A DNA stretch of 64,000 nt from Tamlana sp. I1 (lineage in GTDB: Bacteria; Bacteroidota; Bacteroidia; Flavobacteriales; Flavobacteriaceae), in NCBI RefSeq assembly GCF_015355625.1, contig NZ_JACLAF010000012.1:62001-126000 (forward strand), read 5' to 3'. This document shows positions 46,102-54,056 of this stretch, in pieces; position 1 is the first letter of the stretch; the number at the start of each line of letters is the position of its first letter. A program made the position numbers and the translations under genes. Under the pieces are notes generated by a model, which worked only from the letters and a program-made list of their open reading frames with translations, made no database searches and was not told the DNA's origin.

Positions 46102-46995
46102 TTATACCGTATCAATAAACTGACGCTCTGTCTTATTAAAAACAATCAAACCTAATAAAAACACGGCTATACTAACAAAGGCAGCATAAATTAATTTCCC
46201 CACTGAAAAATCGCCAACATTTAGCATCATGTGTCTAAACAATTCAATAACGGTGGTCATGGGGTTATAACTTATTAAATGCCCAACCCATTCTGGTATC
46301 GTACCCTCAATAACTTTTGTTTCAATTAAAGACAAAGGATACATAACTGCCGAGCCATACATTAACAATTGCACTCCAAAAGTGACTAAAAAGCTAAGAT
46401 CGCGGTATTTGGTGGTCATGGATGAAATTATCATTCCAAAACCCAAACCTAATAATGCCATAATACACACCAACACGGGCAATAGTAATACGGTACTATT
46501 TATTGTGGTTTGCAACGCGGCATCCGTAAAAAAAACAAAATATAAATAGAAACAAATAAATACTAAAAATTGAATACCAAATTGAATAAGGTTAGAAACC
46601 ACCGTAGACATAGGCATGATAACCCTTGGAAAATACACCTTACCAAAAATACCTTGGTTTTTTTTAAAGGTATCGCTGGTACCATTTAGACAGGCACTAA
46701 AATAATTCCATGCACTAATACCTGCTAAATTGAATAAAAACGGAGGTACCCCATCGCCTGTTTTTATTTCGGCAATGTTATTAAAAACCAAAGTAAAAAT
46801 TACAGAAGTAAATAAAGGCTGAATAAAATACCAAAGCGGCCCTAAAATGGTCTGTTTATAAAGGGTAATCACATCTCGTTTTACAAAAAGCAGCAACAAA
46901 TCTCGATAAGCCCAAATTTCTTTAAAATTTAGGTTTAAAACGCCTTTTCGTGGAGAAATGGTATATAACCAATCGTCTGTTTCGTGTTTGTTCAA
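46102..46995 (-). CDS. wzm: Polysaccharide ABC exporter permease
   Basis: A 297-aa ABC-2-type permease with six hydrophobic segments; WYFIQPLFTSVIFTLVFNNIAEI, GISAWNYFSACLNGTSDTF and the final YNPMTTVIELFRHMMLN are characteristic of Wzm/TagG-like polysaccharide exporters. Together with Wzt it exports an undecaprenyl-linked glycan. It is upstream of wzt by 119 bp. The 260-bp interval 46996-47255 upstream contains nothing that I can identify. Confidence 0.92.
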   Translation of the reverse strand: MNKHETDDWLYTISPRKGVLNLNFKEIWAYRDLLLLFVKRDVITLYKQTILGPLWYFIQPLFTSVIFTLVFNNIAEIKTGDGVPPFLFNLAGISAWNYFSACLNGTSDTFKKNQGIFGKVYFPRVIMPMSTVVSNLIQFGIQFLVFICFYLYFVFFTDAALQTTINSTVLLLPVLVCIMALLGLGFGMIISSMTTKYRDLSFLVTFGVQLLMYGSAVMYPLSLIETKVIEGTIPEWVGHLISYNPMTTVIELFRHMMLNVGDFSVGKLIYAAFVSIAVFLLGLIVFNKTERQFIDTV

Positions 46996-47255
46996 GAATT
47001 GTGAGTATTTATATTTTTAGCTTTATTATCTTAATAGCAATTAACCTATTTCGCATCTCATCGGCATGTAAAATCAAGTCTTTAGAATAAGAAGATTTCT
47101 GAAAAGTGTACTTCGTGTCTTATTAATTTGCCTAAATATTTTTAACTGATTGCTAACCAATATCGGTTTCGACAAGCGCAACCTGACAAATCAAATTTAA
47201 TTGACTTTTCAAATAGCCGCAACGCCTAACTTATATTTGACGATACCTTTTCATA

Positions 47256-49712
47256 TTACTTTTTAAAAACGGACTTTAAACGCGACCAAAATCCTGATTT
47301 CTTTTGATCTTCCTCATGATAGCCATTCGCATAGTTTCCGTAGCCATAACCGTAACCATAGCCATAACCATAGCCATAACCATATTTTGCTTTTTGGTCG
47401 TAACCATTATAAACCAAACTGATGTTTTTAACTTGTTTGGTTTTGTATTTTTCATTCACAAAATTAAGCATCCCTTTTTTAGTGTAGTCTTGTCTTACCA
47501 CATAAAGCGAGGCATCAACAAAGTCTAACAGTTCTAAAGCATCGGCCACCAAACCAACCGGAGGTGTGTCTAGAATGATATAATCGTATTTTGTTTTTAA
47601 ATCGGTAATAAGTTCCCGCATTTTTTCGCTTATAATAAGCTCGGATGGATTTGGAGGAATAGGTCCCGAAACAATCACATCTAAATGATCAATTTTTGTT
47701 TTTTGAATAACGTCTTCTAATGGTTTCTGGCCAATTAAATAATTAACCACCCCAACATCATTATTAATTTTAAAATCGCCAAATATCTTAGGTTTTCTAA
47801 GGTCTAATCCTAATAAAATAGTTTTCTTTCCGCTTAAAGCGAAAACTGTAGAAATATTTATAGAACAAAACGTTTTACCTTCACCACTAACCGACGAGGT
47901 TATCATTAAAGTTTTTGCGCCTTGTAAATCTTGAGATTTATAGTAATACTGTAAATTGGTTCGGATGGCACGAAATGCTTCGGCTACAGCCGATTTAGGT
48001 TTTCTGTGTACAACCAAATTGTCGTTAAGATTGTTTTTTCCAATAACTCCTAAAAGCGGAATAGAAGATAATTTTTCAATATCCATCGGACTATGAATAT
48101 TATGATCTATAAAAGTTAATACAAATGCAATGATCATTGGAATAAGTAATGCCGCAAAAAACATGAGAATATAACGTATATTCAAATTCCTTCCCAATAC
48201 TGTTGCACCCGTATTTTTAGCAGGATCGATAACCAAAATATCAGACACATTGGATGCTTTTATAATTTCGGCCTCACCGCGTTTGGCTAAAAACACATTA
48301 TAAGTTTGCTCGCTTAATGTGTATTGACGTTCGATTGTTATTAGCTGTTGCTGATCTTCAGGAAGTTTACTAAATTGATTTTCAACCCGACTTAAATTAT
48401 TTTGTACCGCTTTTAAATCTTGCTTTAAACCATTTGTTGCCGAACTAATATTTTCTAAAAGCACATTTTTAAGTCCTTCGATTTGGCGATTCAAATCATT
48501 AAAAACGGAAGCATCGCTTCTAACAGAATATTGCAACTTCGATTTTTGTACAGACAACTCGTTAATTTTAGATACATTAATTAAAATGTTTGCATCTTCT
48601 ATACCTGCAATTGATGGCGCAGGAATTTCCGTAAACGTATTGCTAGTTAACAAATAACGTTGAAGCGTTTCATAATAATTAAGCTGCCTATTTACAGCTT
48701 CCTTTTCTTCATCTAATTTGGTTAGCTTATCATTAAGCATGAGACTTTCATCATCTAAACTGAAAATCTTATTCTCTTTTCTGTATGCATTTAAAGCTTC
48801 AGCATTTAACGACAATTCCCCTTTAACACGCGCTATTTGTTCATCAATAAAACGAATAGCATTTGTGGCGTATTGATTTTTTCTGTTGAGTTGGTCTTCA
48901 CTTAAAACATCGACTATCGTATTTAAATAATCGACAATTTTCTCGGTGTTTTTATCGGTTAACGAAATATCTATAATGGGTGAACTACTCGTATTTACAA
49001 CATTTGTTCTCGAATTATAACTAGCTACAACCTCATCAAAATCATTAAACTGAATAAAATAAACGGCTCCAGCTGATGCATTTCTATTTTCAGCTAACCT
49101 TAATACTCCTTTAAAAAAAGGGAGATGGATGGGTTCGCCTATTTTATACTGTTTTTTAAACAGCCCTACAGTCACATCAACTTTAGAAATTTCTTTGGTA
49201 TTAAAATTTTGAACAGACACGCGGGGCTCTGTAAAATCGACTTCCAACTCGAAAGCATCGGCGTTTAAAAAAGTAATTTTTACAGGAATATTTATTAACT
49301 GAGGGAAATTATAATCTTGATCGAACCGAAATGGTGCTGCTTTATAAATATCCTGCTTTCTAAAACGGCCTTCTTCCAAATAAGATTTATAAAATTCTAA
49401 ACGATCAACAACTTTTTCATGATGCGTTCGCGATTTAAGCGTAACAATTAAGGTTTGTACTTTTGCTGTAACACCTCCCCAGTTAAAGGTTAAACTAGCA
49501 TTTGAGGTAAATAACGGGTTACTATCGTCTTCTACAGACAGTTTTGTACCCAAACGGTATGAAAACTCTTCCCGTATGTTTTTTTGGTACACCAAGAAAG
49601 TACCCACTATTAAAAGCAGTAAAAACAGCTTCCAATAGCTTAAAGCCCTAAAGAGGAACTTTTTTATATCGAAACTGGATGCCGAGTCAGAAACTTCAAA
49701 TTCGTCCGTCAT
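47256..49712 (-). CDS. Polysaccharide co-polymerase / tyrosine autokinase (Wzc-like)
   Basis: The 818-aa BY-kinase controls chain length and export of surface polysaccharide. The first membrane segment is at about 28-44, followed by a large periplasmic Wzz region with coiled coils (about 280-480), the second membrane segment near 520-540, and a cytoplasmic ATPase. Walker A is SSVSGEGKTF with Lys613, Walker A' is LLGLDLRKP, and Walker B is YIILDTPPVG. The C-terminal tyrosine cluster is a Gly-Tyr tandem (YGYGYGYG-type) coded by 12-bp DNA repeats near 47345-47390. It starts 10 bp after the Wza-like gene. Confidence 0.93.
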   Translation of the reverse strand: MTDEFEVSDSASSFDIKKFLFRALSYWKLFLLLLIVGTFLVYQKNIREEFSYRLGTKLSVEDDSNPLFTSNASLTFNWGGVTAKVQTLIVTLKSRTHHEKVVDRLEFYKSYLEEGRFRKQDIYKAAPFRFDQDYNFPQLINIPVKITFLNADAFELEVDFTEPRVSVQNFNTKEISKVDVTVGLFKKQYKIGEPIHLPFFKGVLRLAENRNASAGAVYFIQFNDFDEVVASYNSRTNVVNTSSSPIIDISLTDKNTEKIVDYLNTIVDVLSEDQLNRKNQYATNAIRFIDEQIARVKGELSLNAEALNAYRKENKIFSLDDESLMLNDKLTKLDEEKEAVNRQLNYYETLQRYLLTSNTFTEIPAPSIAGIEDANILINVSKINELSVQKSKLQYSVRSDASVFNDLNRQIEGLKNVLLENISSATNGLKQDLKAVQNNLSRVENQFSKLPEDQQQLITIERQYTLSEQTYNVFLAKRGEAEIIKASNVSDILVIDPAKNTGATVLGRNLNIRYILMFFAALLIPMIIAFVLTFIDHNIHSPMDIEKLSSIPLLGVIGKNNLNDNLVVHRKPKSAVAEAFRAIRTNLQYYYKSQDLQGAKTLMITSSVSGEGKTFCSINISTVFALSGKKTILLGLDLRKPKIFGDFKINNDVGVVNYLIGQKPLEDVIQKTKIDHLDVIVSGPIPPNPSELIISEKMRELITDLKTKYDYIILDTPPVGLVADALELLDFVDASLYVVRQDYTKKGMLNFVNEKYKTKQVKNISLVYNGYDQKAKYGYGYGYGYGYGYGYGNYANGYHEEDQKKSGFWSRLKSVFKK

Positions 49713-49722
49713 AATCTAGCAA

Positions 49723-50523
49723 TTAAAGGTTCTTGGTTAACACATAAATAGATACCACCCCAGCCAATAGCGACATTATGGTTGTTAAATTTTGAATGGC
49801 TGTTTGGCCGGCACCAATAGATTTACGTTTTAGTGGTTTTACTAAAATAATATCATTGGGCTGTATGTAATAGTAGGGTGAATTCATAGCTTTAATATCG
49901 GTTAAGTCGATATGATGAATTTTTTGTCCGTCAGGATATTGCCTCACCACTAAAACATCGCGTCTGTTTCCTGTTAGCGTAATATCGCCAGCTTCAGCCA
50001 AAGCTTCAATAATATTCACACGATCTTGATAAAGCGTATAAACGCCTGTAGTAGTAACATCGCCTGTTACCGTATAACGCAAACCTGCCAGCTTAACCGT
50101 TACAAATAACTCGGCGGTTTCCTTAAAATACTGATCAAGCAATTCGTCTTTTACTAATTTTTCAATCTCTGTAGTGGTATAACCTAAAACCGTAATTTCA
50201 CCTAAAACAGGAAACTTAATTCGACCATGCACATCAACCGTAAACCCATTAAAATATAACGATGATGGGTCTTGATTTGCAGAATTTGTAGTGGTGGTGG
50301 TTACAGGGTTAAAAATCTTAACAAGATCTTCATCCAATGCTTTTACATTAATACTTAAAATGTCGTTTACCTGTACTTTATAAGGCTTTGGTATTTCTCT
50401 CATTACCGAAATACTATCTGTGCCATCGCCTTTATCTTGAAGGTATACAACATCTTTTGTAGTAATACAAGACACAAAAAGAGTGTTTATAATGATTAAC
50501 ACTACAAGGAAACATCGCTTCAT
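49723..50523 (-). CDS. Polysaccharide export outer-membrane lipoprotein (Wza-like)
   Basis: This forms or helps form the outer-membrane polysaccharide pore. A lipoprotein signal with lipobox VSC (Cys19 from the chosen start) is followed by VVYLQDKG, a Poly_export domain (YKVQVNDILSINV) and an SLBB-like domain (YTVTGDVTTTGVYTL), and it ends with a membrane segment, as in Bacteroidetes Wza-like proteins. I start at 50523 (MKRCFLVV): a -7 box at 50546-50553 lies downstream of the longer ATG at 50571, which would be outside the transcript. It is the first gene of the polysaccharide operon. Confidence 0.9.
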   Translation of the reverse strand: MKRCFLVVLIIINTLFVSCITTKDVVYLQDKGDGTDSISVMREIPKPYKVQVNDILSINVKALDEDLVKIFNPVTTTTTNSANQDPSSLYFNGFTVDVHGRIKFPVLGEITVLGYTTTEIEKLVKDELLDQYFKETAELFVTVKLAGLRYTVTGDVTTTGVYTLYQDRVNIIEALAEAGDITLTGNRRDVLVVRQYPDGQKIHHIDLTDIKAMNSPYYYIQPNDIILVKPLKRKSIGAGQTAIQNLTTIMSLLAGVVSIYVLTKNL

Positions 50524-50545
50524 ACTAAGGCTCATTGATTTGGCA

Positions 50546-50553
50546 CAAATATA
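50546..50553 (-). promoter_or_regulatory. Putative -7 element at the head of the polysaccharide operon
   Basis: The minus-strand reading TATATTTG fits TAnnTTTG, 23 bp before the chosen wza start. An upstream TTG is present but the spacing (15 bp) is short. Confidence 0.5.
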
Positions 50554-50629
50554 AGTTTTCGCCTTGAACAATAAAACTTATGCCGTTTTTTTTGGTTTTT
50601 TGTCCGTTATTTGCAAAAAAGAATAGACT

Positions 50630-52492
50630 TTGAATTATTTAACTGTTGAAAACATATCAAAATCCTACGGAGAACATGTACTCTTTGAAGATATCTCATT
50701 TAGTGTCCACAAAGATCAAAAAATTGCCTTCGTAGCAAAAAACGGAACTGGAAAAACATCCATTTTAAATATCCTTTCTGGTGATGACCAAGCCGATTCT
50801 GGTCATGTAATTTACAGAAAAGATATAAAAGTATCTTTCCTCTCGCAAGACCCTAAATTTGACGCTGCTTTAACGGTTGAAGAAACTATTTTTGCGAGCG
50901 ACAGCCCCATTTTAAAAGTGATTGCCAACTACGAAAAAGCCCTTTTAAATCCGGAAGACACCGAAACCTATCAAACGGCTTTTGAAGCCATGGAACGCAA
51001 TCAGGCCTGGGATTTTGAGACTTTATACAAACAAATTCTCTTCAAACTTAAGCTTGAAAATTTAAGTCAGAAAGTCAGCACCCTTTCTGGCGGACAAAAA
51101 AAGCGTTTAGCCTTAGCCAATGCCTTAATTAACAAACCCGATTTGTTAATTTTAGATGAGCCTACCAACCATTTAGATTTAGAAATGATTGAATGGTTAG
51201 AAGCCTTTTTCGCCAAGGAAAACATTACCCTTTTTATGGTGACACACGACCGTTATTTTTTAGAACGTGTTTGTAATGAAATTATTGAATTGGACGAAGG
51301 CCAAATGTATAGCTACAAAGGCAATTATTCCTATTACCTTGAAAAGCGAGAAGCTAGAATTGAGCAAGCTGCTGTAGAAGTTGGTAAAGCCAAACAACTC
51401 TTTAAAAAAGAATTGGATTGGATGCGCCGCCAACCCAAAGCGCGAACAACCAAATCGAAATCTAGAATCGACGATTTTGCCGATATTAAACACCGTGCGC
51501 ATCAACGTAGAAACGACCATGAAGTGCAATTGGAACTCAATATGGAGCGCCTAGGGAGTAAAATTCTAGAATTTCATAAAGTTGGAAAAGCGTTTAAAGA
51601 TAAAGTCATTCTAGATAATTTCGATTACACCTTTAAAAAAGGGGAACGCGTTGGTATTATTGGAAAAAATGGTACAGGAAAAACAACCTTTTTAAATATT
51701 TTAACCCAATCTGCTCTGCCAGATTCGGGAAAGGTGGTTAAAGGCGACACCATAAAATTTGGTTATTACACCCAAAATGGAATCACCATAAAACCAGAAC
51801 AAAAGGTTATTGATGTTATTCGAGAATTTGGAGATTATATTCCCTTAAAAAAAGGACGCCAAATAAGTGCTCAACAACTTTTAGAGCGCTTTTTATTCAG
51901 CAGAAAAAAGCAATACGATTTTGTTGAAAAACTAAGTGGTGGCGAACGTAAACGTTTGTATTTATGTACTGTTTTAATTCAGAATCCTAATTTTTTAATC
52001 CTGGATGAACCTACAAACGATTTAGATATTGTTACTCTAAACGTTCTTGAAAGTTTTCTTTTAGATTTCCCCGGATGTATTATTGTAGTATCTCACGACA
52101 GGTACTTTATGGATAAAGTTGTCGATCATTTATTTGTTTTTAGAGGCGAAGGTATTATTGAAGATTTCCCTGGAAACTACACCGATTATAGGGTTTATGA
52201 AGATAGCCAGCCTGTAGTTGCTGCTGTTACTGAAGAAAAAAAAGACAACAAGTCTTGGAAACAAAATGAAGCAAAAAAGCTATCGTACAACGAAGAAAAA
52301 GAACTTAATAACATTGAAAGTAAATTAAAATCGCTGACATACGATAAAAAGGAACTGGAAAATAAATTTAATAATCCCGATTTATCACAAGACGAGATCA
52401 ACAAACTTTCACTGGATTTACAGAAAATAATTGATACCATAGAAGAAAAAGAAGAACGCTGGTTTGAACTGTCTTCGAAGTTGGAGGGGTAG
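50630..52492 (+). CDS. ABC-F family ATPase
   Basis: A soluble tandem-ATPase of the ABC-F type, which acts on ribosomes (translation factors or antibiotic protection). Two NBDs have Walker A AKNGTGKTS near residue 38 and GKNGTGKTT near 345, and signatures LSGGQKKR near 155 and LSGGERKR near 437. A linker of about 80 residues (AVEVGKAKQLFKKELDWMRRQPKART) separates them, and a C-terminal coiled coil is rich in Lys and Glu. The start is TTG (TTG AAT TAT), giving the expected MNYLTVENISKSYG. A heptad repeat array begins 2 bp after the stop. Confidence 0.92.
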   Translation: MNYLTVENISKSYGEHVLFEDISFSVHKDQKIAFVAKNGTGKTSILNILSGDDQADSGHVIYRKDIKVSFLSQDPKFDAALTVEETIFASDSPILKVIANYEKALLNPEDTETYQTAFEAMERNQAWDFETLYKQILFKLKLENLSQKVSTLSGGQKKRLALANALINKPDLLILDEPTNHLDLEMIEWLEAFFAKENITLFMVTHDRYFLERVCNEIIELDEGQMYSYKGNYSYYLEKREARIEQAAVEVGKAKQLFKKELDWMRRQPKARTTKSKSRIDDFADIKHRAHQRRNDHEVQLELNMERLGSKILEFHKVGKAFKDKVILDNFDYTFKKGERVGIIGKNGTGKTTFLNILTQSALPDSGKVVKGDTIKFGYYTQNGITIKPEQKVIDVIREFGDYIPLKKGRQISAQQLLERFLFSRKKQYDFVEKLSGGERKRLYLCTVLIQNPNFLILDEPTNDLDIVTLNVLESFLLDFPGCIIVVSHDRYFMDKVVDHLFVFRGEGIIEDFPGNYTDYRVYEDSQPVVAAVTEEKKDNKSWKQNEAKKLSYNEEKELNNIESKLKSLTYDKKELENKFNNPDLSQDEINKLSLDLQKIIDTIEEKEERWFELSSKLEG

Positions 52493-52494
52493 TT

Positions 52495-52578
52495 GGTTGA
52501 TGGTTGATGGTTGATGGTTGATGGTTGATGGTTGATGGTTGATGGTTGATGGTTGATGGTTGATGGTTGATGGTTGAT
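52495..52578 (+). repeat. Heptanucleotide tandem array after the ABC-F gene stop
   Basis: GGTTGAT is repeated twelve times without a mismatch over 84 bp, beginning 2 bp after the stop codon. Perfect identity suggests slippage-driven copy number change. Confidence 0.95.
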
Positions 52579-52728
52579 GGAAATTAAAAACTTGAAGAAT
52601 GAATCAAAAAAACATGCTATATTTTTATTAAAAACTAATCAACATCCACTAATAGGTTCTCTGTGAAACTCTATAAAAACTCTGTGAATCTCCTTGTAAC
52701 AACACTTTTTTTTTTGAATTACTAAAAA

Positions 52729-53502
52729 ATGCTATATCAAGCAAAACAATACATAAAGTTTCTACTAAAATCTAAAAACCAACATGGGGTGCACTCCCCT
52801 TTTGTATACAATTTAGTGACCTTATGTTTTTACGACAGCAAAAAACACGCAGCTTATAAAAACATTCTTAACTACAAAAAAGCCCTTTTACAAGACCAAA
52901 GTAAAATACAGGTCACCGATTTAGGCGCTGGCTCACAGGTTATGAAACAGGAAGAACGAACTGTTTCACAAATGGCAAAAAACGCAGGAACAACCAACAA
53001 ACGTGCTAAACTACTGTATCGCTTATCTGCCTATTTTAAACCCGAAAATATTTTGGAACTGGGCACCTCGTTAGGCATTGCCACACACGCACTAAGCTTA
53101 GGAAAGCCTGAATCTACAATTACAACTATTGAAGGCTGTAATAATATTGCTGAATTTTCTAAGAACAACTTCAAAAAGCACAATTTAGAAAATATAGAAG
53201 TGATTTACAGTGATTTTAATGAAGCCATTGAAAATCTGAAATCCAACTCTTACAATCTTATTTTCTTTGATGGCAACCACCAAAAAGAAGCCACACTACA
53301 CTATTTTGAAACTTTATTACAAACTGCAAATAACGATTCTGTTTTTATTTTTGATGATATTTATTGGTCTGAAGGCATGACTGAAGCTTGGGAACAAATT
53401 AAAAAACACCCCAAAGTTACCGTGAGCATCAACACGTTTTTTTGGGGATTCATCTTTTTTAGAAAAGAACAAGTGAAGGAAGATTTTGTGATTCGTTGTT
53501 AA
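52729..53502 (+). CDS. Class I SAM-dependent O-methyltransferase-like protein
   Basis: A 257-aa protein with the SAM motif ILELGTSLGIATHALSLG near residue 105, TIEGCNNIAEFSKNNFKKH, and the acidic NLIFFDGNHQKEATLHYF near 184, as in O-methyltransferases of the COMT-like fold. The N-terminal 90 residues are family specific (NQHGVHSPFVYNLVT). The acceptor is unknown. It follows the ABC-F gene after a 236-bp gap with the heptad array. Confidence 0.82.
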   Translation: MLYQAKQYIKFLLKSKNQHGVHSPFVYNLVTLCFYDSKKHAAYKNILNYKKALLQDQSKIQVTDLGAGSQVMKQEERTVSQMAKNAGTTNKRAKLLYRLSAYFKPENILELGTSLGIATHALSLGKPESTITTIEGCNNIAEFSKNNFKKHNLENIEVIYSDFNEAIENLKSNSYNLIFFDGNHQKEATLHYFETLLQTANNDSVFIFDDIYWSEGMTEAWEQIKKHPKVTVSINTFFWGFIFFRKEQVKEDFVIRC

Positions 53503-53719
53503 TATCTATTCTATTTCAATATAACTTAAGTTTATAATCTAGAATATTAGCCTGTTCGAGCGAAGACAAGAACTTTAAATACCACTTCTAGAATCTTCCC
53601 GAATAGCTTGAAATCAACAGATCTTCATTAGGATCAATTAGCAATTGTTCTATTTATGCAAAATCGCAGATAATCTATAAAAGAAAAAATATACCCCTTC
53701 CATAATCGCAGTTTTTACA

Positions 53720-53932
53720 GACCCTTCAGGTTTAAAAACAGAAGTGTTCGGAACACAAAATTTTAATTAAAATAGGTTAATTAGATTTAGTTTGTTTTAT
53801 AAAACATTAATAAAATTTGCTCCTCTCTTCGTTTTGAAGGGAGGAAAATTTCGATGAAATCGAAATTAGGAGGGTTAAAAACATAAGAGCTTTCATCTTC
53901 CGAACAATAATGTTTTAAAAACCTGAAGGCTG
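53720..53932. repeat. Inverted-repeat element (MITE-like) between a methyltransferase gene and ompA-like gene
   Basis: The left end (about 53722-53753; ACCCTTCAGGTTTAAAAACA then GTGTTCGGAA) and the right end (about 53896-53932) are inverted copies, with TTCCGAACA then TGTTTTAAAAACCTGAAGGCT at the right. The interior carries AATTTCGAT-GAA-ATCGAAATT (53847-53867, perfect) and a CCTCTCTTC/GAAGGGAGG hairpin. No ORF is inside. The remaining 53503-53720 contains nothing I recognise. Confidence 0.6.
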
Positions 53933-54000
53933 TTTAACCTAACCACAACTTTTGTAAATGTTCTACTTCTTGCTTATACGCCAGTAAAAATTAACCATAA

Positions 54001-54038
54001 AAAAAGTCCATAATGCATAAAAACATTATGGACTTTTT
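54001..54038. terminator. Intrinsic terminator of the OmpA-family gene
   Basis: A perfect 15-bp inverted repeat (AAAAAGTCCATAATG at 54001-54015 and its complement at 54024-54038) with an 8-nt loop and T/A flanks lies 18 bp beyond the stop of the minus-strand gene. Confidence 0.88.
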
Positions 54039-54056
54039 AAGTTTTTGTGTGGTTAA

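Noticed and set aside
46996-47255. Small gene or tRNA between wzm and the wzc-like gene
   Set aside because: No ORF with plausible motif, no tRNA-like cloverleaf and no terminator were seen.
47304-47528. Plus-strand ORF rich in Ile, Ala and Thr
   Set aside because: It is the complement of the Gly-Tyr repeat region of the Wzc-like gene, not a membrane protein gene.
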